A stretch of DNA of 64,000 nucleotides, taken from Strix aluco. Taxonomy: Eukaryota; Chordata; Aves; Strigiformes; Strigidae. The stretch lies in contig NC_133931.1 of assembly GCF_031877795.1 (NCBI RefSeq), positions 26,472,264 through 26,536,263 on the forward strand, read 5' to 3'. The first letter of the stretch is position 1; every line of letters starts with the position of its first letter. The position numbers and the translations under genes were made by a program. Shown one piece after another: positions 41,871 through 54,700 of the stretch. The notes below the pieces were generated by a model. The model was not told the DNA's origin. It saw only the letters and a list, made by a program, of their open reading frames with translations, and did no database searches.

Positions 41871-44800
41871 TACTTTGTTTATGTAAAGTCATCTTTGTTA
41901 CTAAACTTCCATGTAAACTCTTAAGTAGAAGCAAACAAATTCAAGAGAAATTGAGTTTGTTCTATAATTTTTAAAAGGCTAGTGTAGCTTTATTTCTTCT
42001 GCATATTGTTTGCCCTCTGTTCCAAGTGCTAGGAAAAAAGCATTTTGAATGAGAATGGTAATACCAAGTCTGTATATGTAGACTCCTCTGAGCAAAGAAA
42101 CATAAATGTGGCCAAACTTTCAAATTCTGAACACTTACATATCCTTTTTTTCTGTTAGAAAGTAGCTTCAGGAGCATACTGTTTTGAATCCTCCTCTGAG
42201 TTCAAATGGAATTAAAATAAAACCCAACAAATTGGTGGTTTTATTTCACAGCTGCTATAAAAGAGATCACGGAGCTGGAAGATATTGCAGGGAAAATAAA
42301 GATGTGTTATAAGAAGCCTCAAAATAAACCTGTCTGACCTAATCATACTGTTGAAAACTTCATTGTGATTATTTTTGTAAGCTAACATCATCTTTACTAC
42401 GAATTCTTGCCTCCGTATTACCAGCTGTGTTGTAAATGTGAATGCAAGTAACTTCTCCAGTGAATCAGCTTTAGAGGATTTGTTGGTTTTAAAGTTCTTC
42501 TAGCCACTACACAACAGGAGAATTCAAACACTGAAAATAAAGCGGTACACTTTTTACCATGCTTCTAGAGTAGTGTTGGATACACACATGAATTCTTGTA
42601 ATGAAAAAAAAGGATTTGGAGGCTGGAAAGATAGGTGAGTTTAGTAGGTTTTTTGCTGGTTAGGTGTGAGATTATCTTTTAGAAAAAGCATTATCTGTTC
42701 TCAAGAAAATTAAGAATAATTGTTGATGAGATACCATTGATTTTTGGGATGGTAAACTCCCCCCCCCATTAATACATAAAAAGTAATAAAGCTTATAATG
42801 GCAGAAGTCACGATTAACACATTTCAAAATGGTTTTTTGTTTGCCCTATAGCTAATTTGTCTTTAATTTAAAGACAGATTAGAGTTTATGACTACTCTAG
42901 GTTAATCTGAAATGTCTGATCGATAATCCAAAGAAGTGGGTTTTTTTTAAAGGTCTGTAAAGACAAAAGCTGTATTCCAAAGTATGCACAGATGTTCTGA
43001 AGCATAGGGAAATTGGGAAGGGATGCCAGTACATCAGTTAAATAATAAGAAGGTTAATAGGAGAGTTGATTCTCAGTTCATAGCTGTTATTTTGCCAGTA
43101 TGTTTTGGTTAGCGTGTTGGGTTTCTTTCCCCTCAACTGGGATGTGTATATATAGGCGTTGCAGTCTGATTCTGCCTGAACAGGTGGTACAGGTGCATGG
43201 TGTGGTGACAGCATTTCCTGATACGAGGGTTTTATAACTTCTGCTGTTTAATGGTTTGGAGGCACTGTACTTTCAGTATAAAGGACAAATCAGAGACAGT
43301 CTGTAATTACATGGCTTGAATTATTGCTCTTCCTTTTTAAGTATCATCCATATAGTAAAAGAATAACAAATGAAATGCTGCAGTTTGTGGTGTGGATATA
43401 AAATAAGCTAGTTTCCTTAGTTATGCTTACTCTGAAGTCGCTTTTGCTACCATTGTCCAAATGTTACGATTTAAAGAACAGTAGTCTCTATCATCAAAAA
43501 CTAGTAATAGTGATCACATACAGAAGCAGCTTGTGGCATGGAGGAAGACTGTAACATGACAATCTGATGAGTACAAGAAGATAATCCTTAGTCCCAAAGG
43601 GATGGGGCAGCATGTTCAACAGAGTGGCAAAATACTCTTGGCAAGAATGGATACAAGCCTGCATCATCTAGGTAGGTGTCAGTAGTCAAAAATATATACA
43701 AGCAAATGGGGTACTGTCAATTTTGCAGTAAGCACGTATGCCATGAGAAAAATCTTTGCTAAAGTATCTTTAGGTAATAATTAATTCTGTAATTACATTC
43801 TAAATTATTATTCTGCCTTTAAAATATTTTAATCGGTGACTTCTTCATCTGTAGTTTGAGGTCACACAACTTCTGTCCAACATGCAAACTTAAGACATCA
43901 TATATGCAGGACAAAGTTGCCCAACACCATATTTCTCCCTTTCTGTAAGTTTTTCTGTAATTTCTAAAGTCAACTTTTGTGTTAGATAGGGGAGAAGGAA
44001 TTTGAAGCTGTTGAGGAAAAAAAAATACTTTCTGTACCCCAGCTACTAATCTTTTAGTGGGAATTAATCTAAGCACTGCTTCCTTTTTTCTTCAGAATTC
44101 ATTTTTCAAGGCATAGTACAGAAATAATCACTGTTTGCATATATGGGTATTATATGAAAACCTAGTATAGTCATGAAGTTAACCATCTGTTTTGGAGATG
44201 GAGTACATGACTTCACTAAATATGAAGTGCTAAAGTGATCATCATAATTCTGTTGTGTGATACAAATATTTATTGAAGTGCCCTACTTGCCTAAATAGAT
44301 TGGAATTAGTTACCTAGATAGTTTTTAAGTTTTGGTCATTAGTATTCTACTCCTTGTCAACAGTGGTTCAATGTCAATCGTATGTAATTCCGGTGTTAAA
44401 CTATTTTATGGGTTTAAACCAGAACCCTATACTGTGACATTTTCACTTATATTTTCATCACATTAATTTTTGGCAAAACCTGTTTTTTCACCTGTCAAAA
44501 TAAGTATGCATTGCATCCTTTGCATCAGAGGACAAAGGCAGCAACAATATTAAAAATGCACTTCCTGGTTTATTTCCGTAACTGAAAGAATATTTGGTTA
44601 TAACTTAAGATTGTTTTCCCAGTTTACAAGTTTAACTTCTGGATTTATACATGTGTTCTTTCTTTAGCAGACACTAACAATGGAGATAAACAATATGGTA
44701 GCAGCTTTCTGGCAGACAGTTGGATGCTATTCAGAAATGAACATGCATAACCACCTTCTCCAGGATAAGAAATTACACTCAAAATATGTAATTTCTTGTA

Positions 44801-45565
44801 TGTTTGATGGAATCAGTAACTGAATCAACCAGTTAAACACATGAAACATGAATTATTTGGCATGTCAACTAATATAATAAATGTCAACTATAAATTATCA
44901 ACTAGTTCTATTATGAAGGCACTTTTATTTAAAAGCAAAGCAGCATTAAGAGTAGATACTAGGCTAGGCCCTTATTTGTGAATATTCATTCTGTATGTGT
45001 AAAGGAATCAAAAGTCATCTTAGTCAAGCCTGAGGAAAACGAGAATGAGAGAACAATACACCTCACCCTGCCTTCTGCCTTCCAAGGTGGGTAGCAAAAT
45101 GGAATCTAACAGGCTTGTTGCTGCAATCAGTTTCTCGAGTACTACAGTTACTTTAGGATGTATAAAACCAATTATGAGAGGTATAGCTAGAGGACTTGGT
45201 AAATTCAAGAGGTGTGTAGCTAGAGAATAAGGTAGTATCTTGGCAAAGTAACAAGCCAACCCTTATGTTCATAACTGCTTGTCAGCTTAGTGCAGTTTTT
45301 GGACATTGTTCATCAAGTTTAAGCAAATGTGACTGCAGTATAACATCTATGCAAATATAATACAGGATTCCATTTAAATATTTCATTTTCTAGCTACTGA
45401 AATTGTCCATTTTCAGCAGATTTTGTTCCATTCTTTGAAACTGGTCATTTGTTGTCTGGCACTCTACTATTAGTGCCAATTCTTGCTCCTGTTGGAATTT
45501 TACAAATACAGCCTCAGTGAAGTTTTTGATTAACACACAGAAGCCTTTATGTAAAGGGAAATATT

Positions 45566-45580
45566 CCCCCCCCCCCCCCC
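45566..45580. repeat. C15 homopolymer
   Basis: Fifteen C on the plus strand, about 40 bp beyond the CIBAR1 stop codon in its 3' UTR. Confidence 0.95.
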
Positions 45581-45616
45581 AATTGAAAAAAAAAAGAGAC
45601 TCTTAGAACAGTTTTG

Positions 45617-45727
45617 TTATCTCACTTCCTTAGCAGCATCTAATTCCTCCTCCTCTTCCTCTTCCTCATCTTCGTCTTCCTCCTCCTCTTCTTCTTCCTC
45701 TTTTCTTAGCATACTGCTGGAAATCTG
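45617..45727 (-). CDS. CIBAR1: CIBAR1 last exon, acidic tail
   Basis: Codes SSSMLRKEEEEEE and more Glu/Asp, then LDAAKEVR and TAA (stop at 45619-45617). The acceptor is ttttagcag, a NAGNAG pair: starting at 45727 includes a Gln, at 45724 omits it. The acidic run is made of GAA/GAG/GAC/GAT codons, a coding purine tract. Confidence 0.93.
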   Translation of the reverse strand, partial: QISSSMLRKEEEEEEEEDEDEEEEEEEELDAAKEVR

Positions 45728-48700
45728 CTAAAACAAAAATCCAGCAAAAGTAAATCAAGTGTTTGTTCTGAAAGGAAAACAATTCTCTGTTGGCATTTCC
45801 AGTCTAAGTACTTGCAGGTTTTTCATTTAGGGGGAGGGGGAAAGTAGTTTTTCCCTTAACCCTTCAACTTACAGCAACATGCACAATGCCAACAGAAAGA
45901 TACGGCACAGAATATAAATACAGCAATGATTTTTAAAAGTTAAAAAAATCCCCATGCTCCTGAAAACTACTATAGGATAGGGAAAACTATGCATTGATCA
46001 AATTAATGTTAAAAATCAAGAGGATCGAGTCAGTTTTTTTCTGTGTTGACTGTTGAGACATCAGGCTGAAGATGAGTCTTAAGGCATTATCTTATCTTGA
46101 AGACATCAAACCTCTTCAGCTAAATGAAAAACTCAACACTATGCTGCTCTAAGCTGTTTTTGAGAATAAACTGGAGAAACTTTACTGGAAGAGTCTTGAT
46201 TAATATATGAACTTTTTTCCCTGCCCATCAGCGCATGCCCTTCAGAATGATACTGTAGTCCTTTTTTGGTTCATCAAATGTTAAAAGCAAGTGCCAGCTG
46301 CCAAGCTTTTATCTCATCTGACAGATTCTGCCATCTATACTTTTTTCTAATGAGGGCTCAATCTAATTCCTATTGAAGATAGATTCTTCACAGAAGATGC
46401 AACATTTACAATTTGAAGTAGAATATATGTATTTTTTTTCTTTCCCCATAAGAAAAGGAACATTAAACTCAAAGATAGTTATCCAAGTCATCTGGAATGC
46501 TTTTGAAAACTGATTTTAGGTTCAGCAGTTCTCTAAGGGCATCTGCAGCTCTAATTTTGGTTATATTTTCTGAGTTTTCTCACATTCAGTGATATAATAA
46601 AAAAAAGTATTGAAGACAAAACTTGCCTTTTTTTTTAAAAAAAACCCCTATTTTAAAAGTTCTTAAATGGTTATTAAATTGACTTCTGAGATTTCATAAT
46701 TCATAGTTATGTATGTAACAACAGTTTTTTGTGTGTGCATAAAGCAAACTGCAATCATTGAACTAATGAAAGCAGAAAAATCCTTAGTCTTGTTGATGCT
46801 CACAAGTACATAATTTAGCTTGAAGCAAATGCTTGCTTACAAATCTCTGAACATAACAGAAAATGGAGTTAATCATTGGATGAAGCTGCTTTAACTTGAG
46901 TCTAAATGCCTAAACCAGCAATCTCTTACTCTGTGAAAGAAGAAAAAGACAATGACACTGATTTGTAATTGGAGATTAAGGAGTGCTGCAGATTGAGCCT
47001 GTTAAGGTAGCTTCATTTCAATGGACAGACTGATTTTCCAAGTTTTTTCTAGTTAAGGGCATTTGAAATTCTTAAGCAGAACTTCAGTCATGTTTCTGAA
47101 TAGAAGCTCCCCCTCCCTCATTCCTGGAATAAGAAGTGCTGTTTTGTCTTTAAGGCTTTTTTCTGCTCACTACTCAAGTACCTCTGACCATGCTGTAATT
47201 AACTAAACAGTAAATTAAATATTATCACTGGTGGCAGTGAGGTGGTGGTAAGAAGGCTAACCTAAGAACCAAGCTGGATCAGAGTAAGGCACATGAGAAA
47301 GGAAATTAGGCAGTTTAAATCCATGCTTTTTTGCCATAAAGCAAGAACTTACCAGTACTTGAAAATTGAAGGTTTGATTACTTAACGCTAAAAAAAATTT
47401 AAAAATTTAATGGAATCTGATAATATGTTGCTCATCATAAACAATTTTATGTGAAAATGAATTATCTAAGTTTACATTGCAGATGATGACTGTTCTTGCT
47501 TAAGCTGTTTAGTGGTGTGTTTCACTGCATGTGCTACTACAGAAAGCACGGCAATTCTCCCCTTGTGTCTGACACAGTGAGCAGTATTGGAACACCTGGA
47601 TGCAGACATTTTCAACCATGGTTAAAATGATACTTTGCTGTCTTAGAGGGCAGGTGCAAAACACTTGGCTATATTAAATGCATGTGGATAAAACTAGTGT
47701 AGTTAAGTTCGATTTAAAGTATCTGGAAAAGGTCATTCTCTTCTGCTATAGTGCTGTCTAAAATACAGCATATTAACCTGAATCAGTAAAACAAAATGCT
47801 GAAGATAAATTGCTAAGTAAAGTGCAAAACGAAGGGATTTACAAAGGATTGTCATGAAAACTTAAATAGCCTTCCAGAACTTGTCTAAAACTAAGTATCT
47901 GCAATACACATGTTAAAAAAAGCCCCGAACCCCTGAAGAGGTTTTCTCCTAATGCAGAGCCATCCTATGAAAAACAGCTTTCCTGGTGCATAGAAGCTTT
48001 CTCTCCTGATCATACTAATTGCATAGAAATGAAAAATGCAAGTCTTCTTGTGCTGTTAGTGCAGCTTGGGACATGAATTCTTTCTAACAGGACTGCCCGT
48101 TGCTTCTTTCCTTGTGGTTTCACAGTACTGTCTGCTAAGTGAAGTCTGGCAGGTGGGATGGAGAAACTTGCCATCTCAATTGCTTCAGCTACTCTGAGTG
48201 AGAGTTGAACACAAGTATGAAAGTCAAGGGCAGAAATAGTTGAGGGACAAAAGTATTAAGATGGACAGAAAGATCAGTGGTCTTTGCAAATTCCTGCTTT
48301 TGATAATTTAGCATACAGTACTCTTTTCAGAATACTTACTCCAGGAGTAAGTGACAGGACACACTTGGATTAGACATCACGCCAAGGCACCAGAACTTTA
48401 AGAGGAGGTAGCTCTTTGTGAAAAAATGAACCGAGCTGAAGGAGTACTTTAGATTTTTAATATGGAAATAGTACAGAAAGGTAGTCCACAGAGCCAGAAA
48501 TAAATTCAAGGATGGTATGTGCTAAATCCTCTGAAAGACAAGCATTGTGTTACTGGCAGTTTATCCCATCTAGTATGCAGTGACTTACCCCCCCCTCCCC
48601 CCCCACAGGTTAGTGTTTGTGTCGCCCACCCCCTCCCTGTACTCCAAGTCTGTGTGATTCTGTGAACTGCTTACTGTATTATTTATACTGCTTTACACTG

Positions 48701-51700
48701 AAAATTCCAAAGTACTGCATTATGGTCAGTAAATTATTATTATGTAGCATGAAACCAGATGCGTGAAAACTTTGGGAATGGAAGATCCACAGAAAGGCAA
48801 AACAAGTCACCTGAAAGCTTTTCTGAATGCAGCATTTTCCACTAGGGAGGGGTTTGGTGGGTTCCAGAGATGAGAGCCCTTAGTGTCACTCAAGGCACCG
48901 ATCCTGATGCAACATAGTATTTTGCAGTATCAGAAAGGGCAGCATGGGGGCTGTGCAGAACAGGATGTCTGCCTCTTTACTGCCCTATAGTGACTGCATT
49001 ACTAGGGTGTTCCACCCCTTTTTTCTGCCATGTGATCCTCCTCTGCAGATAGCACTGCATAGCCCAGTAAGATTCTGTTAATTTGGAATGTAGTGCAGTT
49101 TCCCTCTAGGTCTATATGACTTCCCGTTCTTTTCAGATACTCCAGTGAGAGGTTATGAGAGTACTAACATCTGAAGTTATAACTAAAAGATGTCTAGGAG
49201 AAGAGTAAGGTAAACTTGAAAGTTAGTGAAGATGGGGTTCCACTCCGTTTCTGAGAGAAATCAGTGTGCATAAATTCAGTTTTCTGTTGTTTTGGGTTGG
49301 GTTTTTTTTTTGTTTGGTTGGGTTTTTTTTAAAAAGAGTCCAAAACTTAGCTATCTGTAGTACCTCAAAGTAATTACAGATGCTTCTATACTCTTGATAG
49401 TTTTACAGCACTGTAGGAAGTTCTCAAGGAAGATGGCAACAGATTTTTGACAGCTTCTTCTGGTCTTCAAAAAATGAATGGGTAAACATTTTCTGAAGTA
49501 ACTTGAACGTGAAATTTGCTGATTTGAAAAGAGAGGACAGGCAACTTAGTCAAGATTGGTCTTCATGCACTGAATCACTGGGTTCTTTTTTCAGATGGCA
49601 CAACTCATACTTCCAGCAACAGAATAACTCAACTGGAATAATTGATCCTTTCTGTATTGAGAGCAAAGAAGTGTAATGGTGTGTATGAAGTCAAGAAAAC
49701 TTTTTACTATTACAGTATCAATGCCTGATTCTATCCAGAGAAGAAAAGCAAGATGCTTACATTTTAAATTTGGCCATCTTTGTCTTTAACCAAAACACTG
49801 TTAAGAATCATCTTAGTTACAGGATTAAGGCTGCAATAAAGAAAAAATAATTTAGCCATTTTGCAACGTCTGCAAGTTTACTCCTGCAAACAAGTGTCAA
49901 AGACTTTTGCAAGGTAGCTGGTTCAAAAGCAGTGGCACTTTCTCCATCTGTTTCACTTATCTTTATCCTCCTCCTTTTCCTCACCTGCTCTGAATTTTCA
50001 GAGTATAAAAGAAAAGGTCTGTTGGTCATGGGTTTGCTCTCCTGCTAGGAGGCATTGCTAGTCTGAGTAGAGAATCTACACTCTACGATCTGGATACTGA
50101 GACTAAGAATATACAGGTGTTATTTAAAGAATGTCACTTCTGTTTCCAGTAAGCTCCTAGATCTTTTCTCCACAAGATGCCAGTTTGCTGATGAAAGAAA
50201 TAGTATCACTGGAAATGGCACTTTTCAAAAGTAAGCAACACAGCTTTAAAAGCTGATTTTGGTTTTTCCTCAAATAAACATTATATTTAGAAGCTGCATT
50301 ATTAAAAGCTTAGTATGATCTTTATGCCCTTGGAAGTCTTTACCTTTGTAAATGTCTTCAACTGAGCAAAGATACTGATCCATGTACATGTACGTTAGCT
50401 AAGGCTCTACTTAAGACACTCTTTTAATACAGTGAAGCTTTTAAGTTTTCTATCTTACCTGTACCGTCCTCAGTGAAGCTTTTAAGGAGCCAGTTCTTTG
50501 CAGGGGGGACTTTGAATTTGCACGAACTATGTCTAAGCGAGATTGATAGTCTGGTGGATAAAGTGAGCTCCGAAAAACCTGTTCAAAAGAAGAAAGCTAT
50601 GACTTGGGTGCCATGATAAAGCTTGCAAGCTAACAATCACCAAGACTGAAGCTAACAAAAATGCAGCATTGGACAATTAAACCTGCTCTAGAGATATGCA
50701 TCAACTGTAGTTTGGATTGATCACTTTGGGCTGAAACAACATCTTTGCTCAACCTGAGACATACCAACACACTTATGTGGTCAAAGAAAACCTCTTCAGA
50801 GGTCTGAGGGGATTTACAAGTGAAAAACTGCAATGGTTTCCCACCAACATACGTAGCTGAGTTTCAGGCTAACCTAGAGGTATGAACCCCAGCAACTCCC
50901 TTTAGGCTCTCTATTTCTTGGAGAGATGAACTTTTAGCCCCTTCAGAAGCAAATCCTTGCTGCCAGTCACAGTTGCATCAGAGAAATTTTATCTGAAATG
51001 TTGAGGAGATGGGCAGCTCAAGAAAAAATTGGGAAAACCCTTAGAATACAGGGAGACTGTAACTTCCATTATATTTACAAGTTCTTTCCAATAGCCAAAG
51101 AGAATAAATTATAAGACTAACAGCCTGATAACTAAAAATAATAAAGCTCTTCGTGCAAGGCTTTATTAATAAAGTCAAGAAAGATAGTAGAATTATGATC
51201 AGTGTTTTTATGGAAAGTAAATATTGTCTGATTAACAGGAAATTTAAAATGAAATTAGAAGTTTGCTTGTGAAAGATAAAGTATTGACTTAAAGGATTTT
51301 TTTTGAATTGGTTCCACGTGACATTTTAATTGTGAAACTAGACTAGTACAAAATTGCGATGGCATAGTTTAAATGAAGTAAAACCACCAAGTAGTCTCAA
51401 ATGTGACTGTCACTGAACAATCATGATTTTGTATGTCTTGCGTTAACTGTATACTGCCATCCTTGGTCCTGAGCTATGTCATGGAAAAAATAAAATTAGG
51501 ACTGGTAAGATTTACAAAAAAAGACTGAAAATGATCCAACTTTCTTGGCAGGCTGAACACATATACACAACATACATTTCAGTGATAGTAAGTTTAAAGG
51601 CTCAACATCCAGAAGAACTGCAAGAATGAATAAAGGACTGGAAAACATGTCTTGACAGAGACTGTAACTCAAAGCAAACAGAAAGGGTGACTAGAAAGCA

Positions 51701-54700
51701 AGCTGTAACTGCCACGAGGCAAAAAAGCACAATTTGGTAACAAATGTCTCTTAAGTCTAGAACAGCCTAATAAAAAGCAATGACTTAAAGATGAAAACAA
51801 GCAAACAAAAATCCAAATAGAAAGAAGAGATTTTTAATTAAGTAATTAGTCTTTAGAACCTCTTATCAGAGCACTGCAAGATTTTCTTTTAGTGTGCATC
51901 TTTACAGAGAGATTCACTGCAGAGGTGTTTTTTGAGAACTATGATTAGCTGAGCTTGGGGTGACAGTTAATTTAGAAAAGTCTCTTATTATCCGTATTTT
52001 GTGGGAAAGATCAGACTGCCACTGCAGTTGTTCTCTGTTTTTAAAATCTCTGAGTTTATACATCTGCATGCTCTTGCTGGTGCAAAAAAGGGCTCGGTAT
52101 AAGAAAGAAGTTTGTTCTGGGAACCTGAAACATATGTTGCATTTTCTGCCTGGAACATGTATAGACCCAAAGTGTGAAAACTTTTTTATGTGGTAAGTAA
52201 ATTGAAGAGTAAATCTTAATCACTCTTACCTCTAAATCTTCGTTTTCATCAATATTTTGGATATTTTGGTAGGCAGCTGTATATATCTCTAAAGCTTTCC
52301 CATGGAATAACATTTCAATAGTTATAAATTCAGAAAATATGTTCTAAAAAGCAAATGAAAACAAAGGTTTTCTTAATGCAGTACAGTTCCACTTCAAATA
52401 CAAGAAATTACTGAATTTTGTACTTGGTATTTATATGATACAAATAACTGCACAATACCTAGTACTTTTAAGGAGTCAGACCTGAATTTTAGAGATGAAA
52501 TATAAATGCTGGCTGGGCTGTCACTTACACAGTTGTCATTTCATACTGAATTCTAACTAAACACTTGAAAAGCAAAGACGAGACTCATTAGGACTACATA
52601 AAACGTCATGCTGAAAACTTACTTGATATTCCCCGCTATGTATTCGCAAGATGTAGTCAGTGGATTTTTGCTTTATTGATGGCAATCTTTTTTAACAGGT
52701 TGGGGATAAATTATCCGTAAATTTTATACTTATCTATATTTTACAGATGTTACATATTTTATATAATAAATATTATTTATATATAAAAAACACAACGATG
52801 ACATGTTCAGAGCTCACACAGTCTTTTTCATGTTACTCTTAACATCAAGTACTGGTTGGTTTGGTTGGGTTTTTCAACCATCTTTCATTCTTTTCTATTT
52901 AATTTGTCATTTTTCCCCCCCAATAAAAAAGTATCTCACTTCAGCAATTTTATAATTAAAATTGAGATCACATAATGCAAGTGTTTTTTAGTCACTATAG
53001 TCTTTGGGACTTAAGCTACTTAATGTTTGACATTAAGAGAGAAATGAAAGCTTTGATTACTGGCAGTCACTGAACATTTTGTGCTTTCTGCATCAGCTGC
53101 AGTGACCTACACAAATTTCAGAATGGATACATTATTTACTTAACACTATTTCTGTTAATTTTGCTGATATTAATCCACATATATCATTTCACTAACAAAT
53201 GCAGCTACCAGTAAGGTAGAATACAGCAACTATTGGAAGTCACAGAGACTAAACAATTGGGTACAGGAAAATTCTGAATTCAGTAAACTGTAAGAATAAT
53301 GAACTGATTTTTTTAATTGCAAAGTTAATGATATTTGGATTACGAAATATTCATGAATACCACAAGATTTGTATTGATGTAGGCTTAAGTTAATGCTAAG
53401 TGTTTCTGGTCTTGCCAAGGAGTAATTACAGTAAGTTTATTATGCAAGATGAAATGCAGTGTCATCTACTGAAATGTGAGCGCACATACTTTTATGTCCT
53501 TTATTTTCTGTTTCTCAAAATTATCAATGGTTTCCTCTAATTGCCGAGTTGTTCGAGTTGCATCCAGTGAAGCTCTCTGCAGTTCACTTTCGGCCTGGTG
53601 AAGTAACACAAAGGGGAAATTAGTCCTGTATTTGATACAGATATTTGCTCTACTTGCCATGGAAACATTGAAGCCTGGGTTTTCAAAATACTACACATCT
53701 GTGTTACTTTGTGTATTTGTAAATTTGTTTGTGGCTTAATAGACAAATAAAGATGCTTCTTAACACTGTTGTGATTTTGATCTGAAACTTGAAAAATTAC
53801 TAGCTGCAGCCAGTCAGGAAAGTCCCACTGCCCCAGTCCGTTTTCTGTAATAATCACCTGCCAATTCTACAGATGCTCTGTTGATGACACAGTGACTGGG
53901 TTCAGGGAATTAACACAGCACAAGTGTTTAACCTTCAGAAAACTTATAAAGGAGGGGGCAGGAATGCATGGGCCAGAGTGGTGGATGAACGGAAAAGATC
54001 ACCCTTTATTTTCAAGTGGAGATCAGCCTACTGGGTCTAGAATGAATCTTTTCCAGTGTTATGTGCTGAACCTCATTTTACTAAGCTTTTCTAAATTATT
54101 TAAGGAAACAGCAGAGCAGCAGCTGGAACAAAAACTTCTCCTTTACGTATCTCATTCAGCAGACTAGAGTTAATATTTTTAGATCCAAAAACATTTCAGG
54201 CACTTTATATTACTATAATTTTTATAAAAAACATCTTCAATAGGGCACTGGGGAGCAACAGATCAACCAATCTGTAATGCATAAATACACAGTTTTTCTC
54301 ATTTTGTTACTACAAAAAGTGTTTTAGATAAGTAATTAGATATAACGATAAACTGTATAAAAATGCACACTACCATTTAAATAAAGATACTGAAGCTATT
54401 TTGGTTAAGTCTGAGAACTGTGTACTATTACAAAGTAATGATGTAAAGATGCAAGAGCGTGCACTTGACTGCAAAATTTGGGTTCTAAACGTATTTTCCA
54501 TACTTTACGGTTATTATACTGTAATTATACTGTTATTATACTGTAATTATAGCCTAGTCAAGACAGTATTTATTTACAGGCTCTGTCAGTATCATCAGGA
54601 ATCTATTCGGTCCTGTGATTTGGAAATAGCACGTGGATCAAATAATTGTATCCTACAATCAAGACATAGGATTCTTCCCATTTTTACAACACTGCAACTT

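Larger units (their letters stand above)
40393..45616. other. convergent 3' region between RBM12B and CIBAR1
   Basis: Contains the RBM12B 3' UTR and, on the other strand, the CIBAR1 3' UTR. A minus-strand AATAAA lies at 44924-44929, about 690 bp after the CIBAR1 stop. The only repeats recognised are the old CR1 at 41684-41870 and C15 at 45566-45580. No further gene was seen. Confidence 0.55.
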
